Part shown: one piece after another, positions 43,001 through 55,624 of the stretch
Numbering within the stretch: position 1 is the first letter of the stretch
Layout of the letters: the number at the start of each line of letters is the position of its first letter
From: Alviniconcha marisindica
Taxonomy: Eukaryota; Mollusca; Gastropoda; Provannidae
Length of the DNA: 64,000 nt
Reading direction: 5' to 3'
Assembly: GCA_018857735.1 (NCBI GenBank)
Contig: JABMCL010001457.1
Coordinates: 455,001 to 519,000 of the forward strand
Translations under genes and position numbers: made by a program
Notes under the pieces: generated by a model
What the model was told of the DNA's origin: nothing
Seen by the model: the letters and a program-made list of their open reading frames with translations, nothing else
Databases searched by the model: none

Positions 43001-43429
43001 CCCTAATAAGCCTTAGGGTTTTTGTGGACGTAAAGCAACACTGAACCCTAGGCTCAGTAAGAGTTCTTCTGAAGCAGACTGTCCCAGAATTCGGCCTCTG
43101 TCCCCTCTTTAGCTGGCTGGCCAAGCATCACTATGTACGTGGCAGCAGTACAGCAGCATGGGACGGAAGCGTCAGTCTGCCCACTCCAGGAAAATGCCCC
43201 AGCCTCCCATGGACAGCAGTCCCAGCATCAGGACAATGCAGAAGTTGCTCCTAGCCATGGCCGCTCATAGCAGTTTCCACAGAGATTGCCGCAGACAAAA
43301 AAAGCTAAGTTTCCACTCTCTCCATCTCTCTAATCTAACAGCACCTAACGTTACTGTGTCAAGGCTGTGCTATGTTCCTTTGTTTCCAAAAGATGCAACA
43401 GAATCCTTCTTGCTGGCCCATGTGAAGCA

Positions 43430-43463
<34 letters not shown>

Positions 43464-44270
43464 AAAGTGTACACGGGTCTGTGGGCCTGTGCCACCATTC
43501 ATCATCTTCTGCCTGGGTTGCATGGCATGATGGAGCTTCAAACTGTTCTCCAAGACTCACACCCGACACACTGCCTTGTGAGAACCTCTTGCCCTCACCC
43601 CACCCATCTTCCAACATTCTCTTTCATTTGATCATCTACCTCTAACACACACACACACACACACTCAGCATTCACAGCAAGAAGCAGCTCTCATTTGTTA
43701 CCCTAGCATCGGACACTATCACTTGCACTGGCCAGAATCAAACCTGCTACACAGATTTCCAGCCCTCTCCCAACAATGTACCTCTCCTCCACCAGCTCAC
43801 AAATGAACAAACAAAAAAAAAGGAAGCCATGTGCATGCATGGGGAGGGGGGTGGGGGTGGAGATCAGATTACTCCTTACAAGTTCCACTGTCTCCACCAA
43901 TCACATTTTTGAAAATCAGCGGCTCTCATTCCAGTCTCCTAGTTTGGGAGTGATTACACCACGACAGTTCATAAACCGCAGAAGCAGTCACTCAGGTTTC
44001 TTTAGTCTTCTTTTTTTCATGAAACACAAATGCGAGTAAAACGGAATTGATCTTACAGCTTTTTAAACTCATCTCAATGGCTCTCTCACCACCAAGCTGG
44101 TAAAAAATGCATCCACCGGACAAAAGCAAAAAAAGCTTTGGATTTCATATCTTCAGTCACTGGGCACTGCTGTGCTGTCATAATCAGAAGTTCAACGTCG
44201 AGAAGAACAGCAGGCAGAGCGCACTTCACAAACTCAACACCCCCACCACAGTGGGGCGGAGCAGGGGCTG
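40047..44270 (-). other. downstream of MEGF8, candidate 3' UTR
   Basis: No coding exon recognised on either strand. Holds a CA microsatellite block (40784-40945), a G run at 42136-42152, a tail-family-B fragment at 42987-43045, CT at 43434-43460 and CA at 43647-43665. TTTATT at 41436-41441 reads AATAAA on the minus strand, about 2.8 kb after the MEGF8 stop, as one candidate poly(A) signal. Confidence 0.4.
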
Positions 44271-45191
44271 TCAGCAGGGGGAGGAGCTGGCTCGCCGCCG
44301 CTGTGTGGGTTTGTGGGCCACCTGCGGGGGCGTGATCCTCATGGTCAGGGTGGAACCCATGCACAGGTGGCAGGGGGCCTGCCACGCCCCCGGCAACTCA
44401 AACAGCACCGTCCCCACCGCCGCCACCCCGTCGTCGGTGGGCTCCACGGCCACGGGCACCACGCTCAGCTGCGGAGTCCTGGGGGGCGGGGCATGGCTGG
44501 GCGACAGTTCCATGGGGTGGTGCAGCCGCAGCATCGGCCGCGACAGCCGCCCCCGCCGGTGGTAGATCGTCGACATGAAGTTGTTCCCCGTACCCCCGAA
44601 CCCAAACCCGAACCCGTCCAGCCCCACCCCAAAGTCGTCGTCCCCGCCGCTCCCGCCAGCGTCGTTGGGCTCCACCAGCACCAGCACCTTGGCGAAGGGG
44701 CGGGAGGCCATGCACTCCATCTCCCGCTCCCGCAGCTGCCGGGAGCGCCGCGCGTCAAACGCCTGCTTCACCTTCCACAGCATTACGCACAGGGCCAGGA
44801 AGAGGAAGAAGCAGGAGAAGAAGACGGAGAAGAAGACGAAGAGGTCGATGTGGGGCTGGTCCTGGCGGAAGTACAGGATGCCGTAGGTTTTGTCCCGGAG
44901 CTGGGGGTCCGTGTTCCCCTGCTGCTGGGAGGCAGGGCTCTCCCGACTCTGCACGATGATGTAGAAGCGGGAGACGCGCAGGTTGTGGTCCTTCTCGGGC
45001 AGGGTGATGACGAGGCGGAACTGCACGTTGCGCACCACCAGGATGGTGTTCTTCTCGCTGATGGTGATGTAGGTGTTCAGGCTGCTGGCCGTGATGTGCT
45101 CAAAGCCGTACTCCCCGAACGCCGAGATGTCGCCCGTGCTACGTCGCTGGCGGGCGCTGGCCTCCACAGGGGGCAGGCTGTTGATGTCCAC
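44271..45191 (-). CDS. MEGF8: MEGF8 terminal coding exon m20 (transmembrane and tail)
   Basis: Acceptor CTCTGTCCAG before GTGGACATC, stop TGA at 44273-44271. About 306 residues. FRQDQPHIDLFVFFSVFF leads into one transmembrane helix ending MLWKVKQAF. A basic ARRSRQLRERE stop-transfer segment follows, then MASRPFAK. The 140-residue distal tail has an acidic and Gly-Phe-rich stretch (DDDFGVGLDGFGFGFGG), then PMRLHHP-like and EPTDDGVAAVGTVLFELPG segments that match the end of vertebrate MEGF8. This exon is visibly more GC-rich than its surroundings. Confidence 0.95.
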   Translation of the reverse strand: MDINSLPPVEASARQRRSTGDISAFGEYGFEHITASSLNTYITISEKNTILVVRNVQFRLVITLPEKDHNLRVSRFYIIVQSRESPASQQQGNTDPQLRDKTYGILYFRQDQPHIDLFVFFSVFFSCFFLFLALCVMLWKVKQAFDARRSRQLREREMECMASRPFAKVLVLVEPNDAGGSGGDDDFGVGLDGFGFGFGGTGNNFMSTIYHRRGRLSRPMLRLHHPMELSPSHAPPPRTPQLSVVPVAVEPTDDGVAAVGTVLFELPGAWQAPCHLCMGSTLTMRITPPQVAHKPTQRRRASSSPC

Positions 45192-48100
45192 CTGGACAGA
45201 GAACGGTCAGTTCAGAACAGTCATTTCACACACACACTGGCGCCAGTCGGGTTGTTGGCCACTTAGAGAATGGTCAGTTCTGAACATGGTAATTTCACAC
45301 ACACACACACATTGGCACCAGTGAGGTTGTTGGCAACACAGAGAACAGAGTTCAATTCTGAACACGGTCATTTCACTCCCACACTGGCACCAGTGGGGTT
45401 GTTGGCCACTTAGAGAACAGTCAATTCTGAACATGCTGAACATGGTCACTTCACACATGCACTGGCACAATGAGGTGCAAGCAAGCAGAGCTTCAGGTTA
45501 ACACAACACAGGTAACACTGGGAGCTGGCATGCGGCTACCTGAATGGCACAGACATAAAGCATGTTTTCAGACACACGAAAATGGTTGCACACACATAAC
45601 CTCACTGAAAACTAACCCACAACTGCATAATCATAAATATTTTTGCAGTAATTAATCTTTTTTTCTTTTTTCTTTCTTTTTTACAAATTGGCACGTCACA
45701 CAAAAGGTGTGTTGAAATGTGGACACTGTGCACTGAGCAGTCCCTGAAAGAGAACATCCTGGAGACAGACAATGCCACAAAAACTGCAGACCCACCTTGT
45801 ACTGCGGGTCAACGTTGACAGAGTGAATCCCATTCATGCTGTTCACAAACACCTGGAACATATCCTCTCGATTCGAGAAGAACACATCTGCACCTGAATG
45901 CCAGACAAAAAAGAAAGCAAAATATATAGCATACAATTGTAAAGATACAGGCACTGAACTTGAAAGAATGGAATTCCACTGAAAGGACACTCATTCCCAA
46001 AATTCATGCTTCCACATAAATAAACCCTTCACCAAAAAACACGCCATTTAAAGATCAACTTTTGACTCAACTTCCACACCAAAAACTGTTTCCCTTTGAA
46101 GATCACTTTTGTCTTGACCTCAAAGCCAAATCCGCGGTGGGTGGGTGGGGGGCACTTTTACGATCGTTTTTGTCTTGACCTCTAAACCAACCAACCAACC
46201 CCCCCAACCTCCACCCTAGCACCCCTTTTAAGATCACTTTTGTCTTGACATCTGAACTCCCCAAAATGCCCCACTTTTTGTCTCGACTTCTTACAAGTGT
46301 GGTTTCAACGCAGGATCTATCACTGCCCAGTGCCCCACCTCCTTGCGTGACGTCAATGGTGATGCGGATGTCGACATTAAGGTACTTGGGCTGCACGGCG
46401 TAGAAGACGGTCCTGCCAGGCAGCAAGGCAACAGGGTCGTGGAGACAGTCCGTCTGGGAGTTGGGGTCCAGGCAGTACTCCAGGTCCACCTGCATCTGGC
46501 GGTAGCACTGGTGGCCGTTGGTCGGCGTGCCCAGAAAATACTCCTTGCACTGAGAACACTGCAACATCGGACAGAAATAACACTTTGACTCAAAACTGAT
46601 GTTAAATTGTCCGCACACAAATAAATATTCCTTGCACTGAGAACACTGCAACACAGGACAGAAATAACACTGTAACTCAAGACTGATGTTACACTGTCCA
46701 CACACAAATAAACACTCCTTGCACTGAGAGCACTGCAACACAGGACACAAATAACACTGTAACTCAAGACTGATGTTACACTGTCCACACACAAATAAAC
46801 ACTCCTTGCACTGAGAACACTGCAACACGGGACAGAAATAACACTGTAACTCAAGACTGATACTACACTGTTCACATACAAATACTCACTGCCTGAGAAC
46901 ACTGTCAAGCAAGACAGAAAACCTACTGTCCATGCACACAGAAACCAGCCTTTGAAAACACAATCATTAACACTGCTGTCATCCGGCAAAAAACAACAAC
47001 TATACTAACATCTTTATTGATAGAAAATACAGTACAATCTCTGGTATAAAAACAACAACAAAAAAACTTAAATATAAAACAATGTCTCCAAAGAGGACTG
47101 GTCTTCAAGGGCACAAGACTATGTAGTGTAGTGTTTAAAAATGTCTTTCATTAGAGGTGGTCTTTTCATGAAGGGTGGTCTTTTATGGATACAGATATTT
47201 TTAAGAAAGGTGGTCTTTCGAGAAGATGGTCTTTCACAAGGGGTGTTTTTTTATAAGATAGTCTTTCATGCAGGTAAGTCTTTACAAGATAGTCTTTTGT
47301 GCAGGTAAGTCTTTCATGAGGGACAGTCCGTCACGAGGGGTCATCCTTCACAGAGGGTGGTCATTCATGAGGGGTTCCACTGTACCAAGCTGGGCCTAAC
47401 CATGCCCCAAGCAAAATGGCCAGCCAGTGAATGAATAAATTTGTAACTGAACATGCAAAAATCAACACATAAAAAAGGCAACAAAAGACAACTCACCAAT
47501 GAAAATAGATCAACAAACAGACCAGCTTGTATACCAGCCGGACAGAGAGACAAACAGGCAGACACCACAGAGAGACCACCTCACCTGTAGCTGCCAGCAC
47601 TGCAGACCATCTTTAGGCTCACAGTCGGTTTCTGTGTTGTTCTGACAGGCACAGTTCTCTCCCGTCTCCCTGCTGCACTTGTTGCTGTGCCCGTTACACT
47701 GACACCTGCGGGGAGGGGAGAGAAAAAAGAAACTTGTTCACCGCTCTAGCATGTCAGCCCTTAGGAAAAAACAAACAGTAAGTAAGGAAGCTGGTGGATT
47801 TGAACATCCTGTCAATCAAACGCAGCTACCTCAGGACAATCAAACTCATAAGTGTATGCATTTTAACACTCTTCTTCATGAAACCTACAAGATCAGTCCA
47901 AATCCAAATCCAAAACTAAAACATACACACAAGAACATCCAACACAAGCTATCGAAGAGTTCATCTCTTCAATACCTGGGGCAAATACAGCCATTACAAC
48001 ACGACCCAGAGCGAAAAGTAAACACTCAGTTGACTCTCACTCAAAACCGGAGATGGCAGCACAGGTCTGCCAGCACTAGACGGGAGAAAAGCCACACTCA

Positions 48101-49659
48101 GCAAAGCCCAGGAGCCCACCAGGAACAGCAGATGGAAGGAAATGGTTTGCATGCATCTCCCAGACCGCATGATTAAGGGTGCTACCACCTAGCTTCACCT
48201 GCTCTGGCCTCAGCCAGCGAGGGGAGGGACAGTGTGCATGCTGTGCCAGTACACAGACAGGGAGATGGACACGAGCAGCTTCCTGCTATTCCCCTCAGCA
48301 TAGACATTTTCGCAGCATCAACTCGTAGCTTCCTATGACTGCAACAGCAAACACACAAGGCGAGGGAGGCAAATACGATAACAGCAGAGGAAGAGAAGAC
48401 TCCAGAGCAGAGCCCAGGAGCTGTGTGAAAGTCGAGGTGACGTCCTGGGCCCCCCATCCACAATACACCGTCCGGTCTCTGTGGACGTAAAGCAACACCG
48501 AACAGACGGAGCTCAGGAGCTGTGTGAAAGTCGAGGTGGCTGTCCTGGGCCCCTCGTCCCTAATAAGCCTGATGGTTTCTGTGGATGTAAAGCAACACTG
48601 AAATGAAACTGAAGAGGAGTCTCCCCACTCTCTCTGTTCAGCCTGGCGAGGTTCCCTTGCCGGGACAAAACCAAGACTTACGCCATGCATCCCCACGTCT
48701 TGGGTTCTCCCTGCTTGCGGAAATGTCCATCTGTGCACTCCCCACACTTGTCGCCCGTCGTGTTGTGCAAGCAGTTCAGGCACATGGCATCCATCTTGCT
48801 GGGCCCTCGGGACTGCAACTGTCAACACACACACACAGTGAGGTAAACCTATGCTTCTCTAGTCTGATCATGTACCTTTGCTGGAGTTTATGCACCTTGT
48901 ATTTACTTGCATGCCAGGTGTGAGTTACCATAGGCTATTCATTGCTGGACTTTGTTGCTGAGCTCATGTGATGGCTTTTTAGTGTTGATTAACTCCTTTG
49001 TTTATCGCGTCTATACTTCTCTATAAAGCTTTATTATGTAACTATACGTAGGATCTCAATATCTCTCTCTCTCTACACACACACAAACACACACATACAT
49101 ACATGCACACACTTTCTCTATCTCTCCGTCTCTGTCTCCATCTCTCTCTCACACACACACAACATGTTTCTGGATGACCCCTCACCTTCAGAGTGTGCTT
49201 CTGGGATCCCATCATGCGCACTTCATTCTCATCACGACTGACGCACACATCTGTGTGATTGTTACAGAACTGACGACATGGAATACACGGGTCACCGGTC
49301 TTTGGATCACCCACAAAGAATGGGCGACACATCTCACACTGCCTTCCCTGAAGACAGAGAGCAAAACAAGGGCTTAAACAGTAAATCAGCCACAGACATG
49401 GTTGCTATCAATATCTAATTATATAGAGTGCATGAATGTGGTGTGTATGCTAGTGTAGTGTAATGTAGTGTGTGTGTGCATGCGTGCGTGTGTGCGTGCA
49501 TGCTTGCATGCGTGTGTGCGTGCGTGGGTTAGAGTGAGTGAGTGAGTGAGTGAGTGAGTGAGTGAGTGTGTGTGTGTGTGTGTGTGTGTGCGTGGTGTGT
49601 GTGTGTGGTGAGTGAGTGTGAGTGAGTGAGTGAGTGTGTGGTGTGTGTGTGTGTGTGTG

Positions 49660-49726
<67 letters not shown>

Positions 49727-49749
49727 TGTGTGAGTGAGTGAGTGAGTGA

Positions 49750-49807
<58 letters not shown>

Positions 49808-50811
49808 GCATGTGCGTGTGTGCATTCATCTGACCAATTTTGTCCCCAGATTGAAATGAAGCAAAGCGTACACATATTTCAAAGAGAACCCGTTTGGAAC
49901 CACCACAGTTCAGTGTCAACCGATTCCTGCCACATCAATGAGTGCAGTCTGTGTGGCCGGATGACAACTGTCAATAACTGACACACACAGGTCAGCTTCA
50001 TCCCCTGTCTCTGACATTATCTAAAATCACAACAGCTGGAACCAGGCACAGAATTTGGACAAGGGAGGAGAATGGAAATGAATCTGACCAAAAATGAAAA
50101 AAGAGAAATAGCCCGCCACCTTTACCAGCAGCTACTGCGACAGGGACAGTCTCAACAAGGGGCATCATCACCCGAGAGGACAGTCATTCAACAAGAGGGG
50201 TCATCACCCGAGAGGACAGTCATTCAACAAGGGGCATCATCACCCGAGAGGACAGTCATTCAACAAGGGGCATCATCACCCGAGAGGACAGTCATTCAAC
50301 AAGGGGCATCATCACCCGAGAGGACAGTCATTCAACAAGGGGCATCATCACCAGAGAGGACAGTCATTCAACAAGAGGTGTCATCATCGGAGAGGACAGT
50401 CATTCAACAAGGGGCATCATCACCAGAGAGGACAGTCATTCAACAAGGGGCATCATCACCCGAGAGGACAGTCATTCAACAAGGGGCATCATCACCCGAG
50501 AGGACAGTCATTCAACAAGGGGCATCATCACCAGAGAGGACAGTCATTCAACAAGAGGTGTCATCATCGGAGAGGACAGTCATTCAACAAGGGGCCGCAT
50601 CATCACACAGGACAGTCATTCAACAAGGGGCATCATCAATCAGAGAGGACAGTCATTCAGCAAGGGGCCTCATCAATCAGAGCAGATTCCAGCGACAGGC
50701 AGATGCCAAATAGATTCTCTGACTTGTGTCCACACTGTTGAAGTTTTGTTATATGTATTTATAAACTTGTAAATGTCATTTTGTATTCCAAAGGTTAGCG
50801 GCCACATCCAA

Positions 50812-50851
<40 letters not shown>

Positions 50852-53800
50852 TCCATTCTATCCTGCAATACAGTTGTGCGCAGGTAACCCTCGCTGTGTA
50901 AAGCATGGTGCGTTGACCCTAGCTGCTGGAGACACCACCCCACAAGAATCCAGGTAACCACTGGTGTCATGTGAACCAAGGACACAAGCGGGTGCAAACA
51001 AGGAGCACTGACCATGGTGTTATTTTCACACTGAATGCACTCGTCCCTCTTGGCCACGCTGACACAGTTGCTGTGCTTGTGGCACTGGCACTCCACGGAG
51101 CAGTTGTCTCCCACCCAGCCAAAGAAGCACTGACAGACGTCAGGCTGGACGCACATCCCGTAGATACACCCCTGGTGGCACACTGGCTCACACCGACCGC
51201 TGGAACAAGCAAGGACAGATCAGTAAGCAAGGAACACACATCGTGCTGAACACATGTCCTGTAGATGTATATTTCCACTATAGTTATCTGTTTCACTAAA
51301 CACCCCTAAATGATGAGTCCACAATTTGCAAAACAGAAAATTCCTTGTTTCAGATGGGTAAATGCAAACTCATGTAAAAGACAATTGTATAATAATGCAA
51401 CTGGTATTACAAGATTTTTAAAAAAAATGTTGATTATAAAACAGAATGGAATTACTTGGCTGTCTTGATGTAGCCTTGCTTGCATTCGCAGCGGAAGGAG
51501 GTGAGGGTGTCGTGGCAGTCCTGCGTTTCCTCATCACAGGTGTGGTGTCCGTTGGCACACTCGTTCTCCGGTGGACACTTGCTAAAGGCCCACACTGGGT
51601 TTGTGCCTGAAACCAACCCATTCCAAGTACCACAGTCAGACCTCATCCACATGCTTCTCTGGCTTCAACAAAGCGACAAGTACAGGACATTTTGTGACAA
51701 TATTCAATTCCATTCAATTCAACGCTATTAATACTATCCTGCAAGGGGTAACTTAATTATGATGGGTTCCTCCATGAACATTATTCAAAGAAATGAATGA
51801 AATGTGCAGGACACAAGTGCAACATATACTGATCAAAATGCAACACATCAGTGATAAGAATCTTTAACATCAGAATATTTATGATACTGATAGTATTTTA
51901 ACATCATGCAAAAAAAAAACAAAAAAACCTCTACCTCTCATCATCATTAGAATCATACTTATTTCTTTTAGTTTCAGTTTTCACATTTTCTAGTTAACTA
52001 TGTGATGTCTCTTGACACTGCCTGGTTCCTCGCAAATGCACAGTTTGTGTTTTATGTTAAAGCCTGTCACAAAGAGGCACAAGAGTTCTGTGCTTTCTGT
52101 TGTAAAGCGCCTCGAGCCTCAGGGCAGGGGCTGTCAAAGTGTGCCATTATCATTACTGCAATCTTTGCTCTGCATATCGCATCTCTCTCCTGAGATGCAA
52201 CAGTGCTCACGCCCATCGCCTAACTATCATACTAAGCACAGGTCACGCTTCCCTGGCCTCGCAGGAACACCTGCCGGCGCCCCCCTGGCATCCTCCCCCC
52301 TTACCAAACTGGTCGAGCTGGTGGGTGTCAGAATATTTACGCCCACTGCCTAATTAGCATACTAAGTATGGGTCATGCTTCCTGGGCCACGCATGAACAC
52401 CCGCTGGCGCCCCCTGGCATCCTCCCTCCTTACCGAACTGGTCAAGCTGGTGGCCGGTGTCGCTGCGGATGTTGCCCTCCCGGCAGCTGCCCCCCGTGGG
52501 CCCCACCAGCCCGCCCCGCATGCACAGCCCCTGGCCGTTCATCTGGCCCAGCGCGCACCAGCCGCAGCCAGGGGTGGTGATGCAGTGGGCGCACTGCTTC
52601 TTCATGTGGCACTCCACTGGGCACGTGTCCGCCTGACGCCCTGAGTGGATGTAGCCGCACTCGCCCAGCGAGCAGCGCAGAGGCAGGTAGGCTGGCGGCA
52701 GGCACTGCAAAGGAAGAGGTCGTGTTTGGTTGCGCTGGTGTGACATCGCCATGGTTACCATATCCTCGCTAGGGTGGCCACACCAACTTGTTGAAAACAT
52801 GTGAGTTTGTGACTGGAGGCGCTTGCTGACATTTCAGGTTGTCGTTGCTTCTGATGAAATGAAGCTGGTGTTGATGATGTTGTTGCTTTGATCATCCTCA
52901 TCAATCATCAACATCATCACTACCACCACCATCAAAGCCATCACCGTCACTTTGACAATCACCATACAAGTTTAACTCCGTATACACATATACAATCCCT
53001 CCTCAAAACAGGAGGCAATTTGGGGCCATGTTTGTGCCGTTACAGTCATCCTGCTAACCTTGATCTATACACACATCAAAGACTCTTCCTCTGAATACTG
53101 TAACAGGAATCAATTTCTGTGCCTACATCACCTCCATCAATATCACCACTATCACTGCATGAACAAATGCTTGTGCAAACATCCTCATCACCATCATTGC
53201 CATGCAATAATGCTTGCGCAAACATCATCACCATCGTCAGTTCTCATCACCATGCATATAATATTTGCACAAGTATCATCACTGCCACCATCAATTTTTA
53301 TCACCACCATGCATATATTTTTGGTGCAAAAAATCATCATCACTTTTATTATTAGAGAGGACAGTCATTCAACCTTTCTTTTTTTAATGTTTTTTAATCA
53401 TCTGTACCAATTTAATTTTTTAATTGTAAATCTCTGACCCGCAGTTTTTGTGCAATCAACATCAACACCTTCATCATCATCACCATCCCCATCCCCTCCC
53501 CACCCACACCATCACCATCAGCACCAGCATGTGCCTGGCACCAACCTCTCTGAGCGTCTCACTCCACATGCACATCTGTGAGCCCCCCTCCACACCCTGC
53601 GACAGGAGGCACTGGCTGCAGTTCCTGTGCTGGTAGCAGCGCTGCGGGCACTCGCCGGGGGGGTAGCCCACAAATGTGCTGGCCGACAGGGGGCGCAGCG
53701 TGCGTGTCACGCAGTTCCAGTTGTACACCGGATCCTTGTTGTAGAAACGGCCAATCTCACCTGGTAACATACAGTCAACAATGCAAAATCCAACCTCACC

Positions 53801-55590
53801 TGGTAACACACACACAGTAAACAATGCAAAATCCAACCTCACCTGGTAACACACACACAGTAAACAATGCACAATCCAATCTCACCTGGTAACACAGTGA
53901 ACAATGCACAATCCAACCCCACCTGGTAACACACACACACAGTGAACAATGCACAATCTAATCTCACCTGGTAACACACACACACAGTGAATGACGCATG
54001 GTCCAGTCTCACCTGGTATTACACACAGTGAACAATGCACAATCCAACGTCATCTGGTATAGTGGTAACACACAGTGAACAATGCACAATCCAACTTCAC
54101 CTGGTAACACACACACAGTGAACAATGCACAATCCAATCTCACCTGGTAACACACACAGTGAACAATGCACTATCAAATATCACCTGGTAACACACACAC
54201 AGTGAACAATGCACTATCAAATCTCACCTGGTAAGTTCACTGACAGTTAAGAACGCACAATCGCTGCACATGTGGCACTCAAAGGAGACTGACAACACTC
54301 ATCAGAAATACATATCACCCTCTGGGGCAAAAGTGCACTTCAGTAGGGCTCCTCTTTGCTCAGGGGATCGTTCACATGGAACTATGATGAAAAGAGTTGC
54401 AGACAAAGTGGCTGTAACCCTGCTTCTGACAAGAGACTTGCCACTGCTGTGCCTGCCTTATGCCACAGGGAAATCCCAAGAAACAGGCTATTTTTCCACA
54501 TTTTCACACAATTTTTCTTCTTTTTCTCAAACACCGAAAAACAGAACTGCAGAAGTTCCAAGAAGCTAGGGAAGCAACTCTAACTGCTTGGACACAAAGT
54601 GAAACAAGAAAGCAGGAGTCTAATGCCAGTAACCAGCAATTACTTGTACACAAGTAACCTGGTCACTGCAAATGTTCGGCTGTTACTTGTACACAAGTAA
54701 CCTGGTGGCTCCAGCCATTACTTGTACACAAGTAACCTGGTCACAGCAAATGTTCCGCTGTTATTTGTACACAAGTAACCCAGCTGCTCCAACATGTTAA
54801 AAGAGGGGCAGTCTTTCGTCTTTTAAGTTTAATACACCATAACCAGCCATACAAGTAACCTGGTCACGGCAAATGTTTGACTGTTACTTGTACACAAGTA
54901 ACCCAGCTGCTCCAACGTGTTAAATGAGGGGCAGTCTTTCATCTTTTGACATTAATACCAATAACCAGCTATTACTGGTATACAAGTAACCTGGTCACAG
55001 CAAATGTTCAGCTGTTACTTTGCCAATGTACACAAGTAACCCAGTGGCTCCAAAGTGTTAAAAAAAGGAGCAGTCTTTCGTCAGGGGTTTCACTGCATCT
55101 CAAATCCTGGACCAGCGGTTCCTCTGAAGACCCCTGCACTCCCAACTCACTGGATCTTTTGAAGTGGCGGGTCCACAGACACTTGGCCAGGTGGGAGCAC
55201 ATCTGACAGTCTGACGCAGGGCACAGGTACTCGAAGCAGCTGCCCAGCTGCTGAATGATGTGCTGGTCCATGGGGCAGTTCTGGTCCTTGGGGCACGACG
55301 CCTTCACCGGGATGCACGCCCCCTTCGGGCAGTTCGTGCACCACTGGCACCGCTGCACAGGCAAAGCAGAAGGTGAAGGGGTTCATTGCATACATCCCCG
55401 ATAGCCAGGGCATGCTCCCTTGGAGCTGTGGCCTCAGAATCACATGCTGTGGGCACTGACTTTCATTGCAGAGATCTGCCTTCCAGGATTACAGTCACTC
55501 AAATTCTCTGTAGTCTGCTGATCACTTCTGGCCAAACTACCTTTGGCTTTTGCATCTTATTACACCAGCCTGCTTTTGACTTGTACATCT

Positions 55591-55624
<34 letters not shown>

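Noticed and set aside
44313..45266. 317-aa open frame on the plus strand
   Set aside because: It is the antisense shadow of MEGF8 exon m20, which has clear homology, a transmembrane helix and MASRPFA on the minus strand.
50072..50713. 213-aa plus-strand frame as a nested gene
   Set aside because: Mostly a 36-bp minisatellite in a MEGF8 intron. The unique N-terminus of about 26 residues has no recognised homology. Kept only as a low-interest observation.
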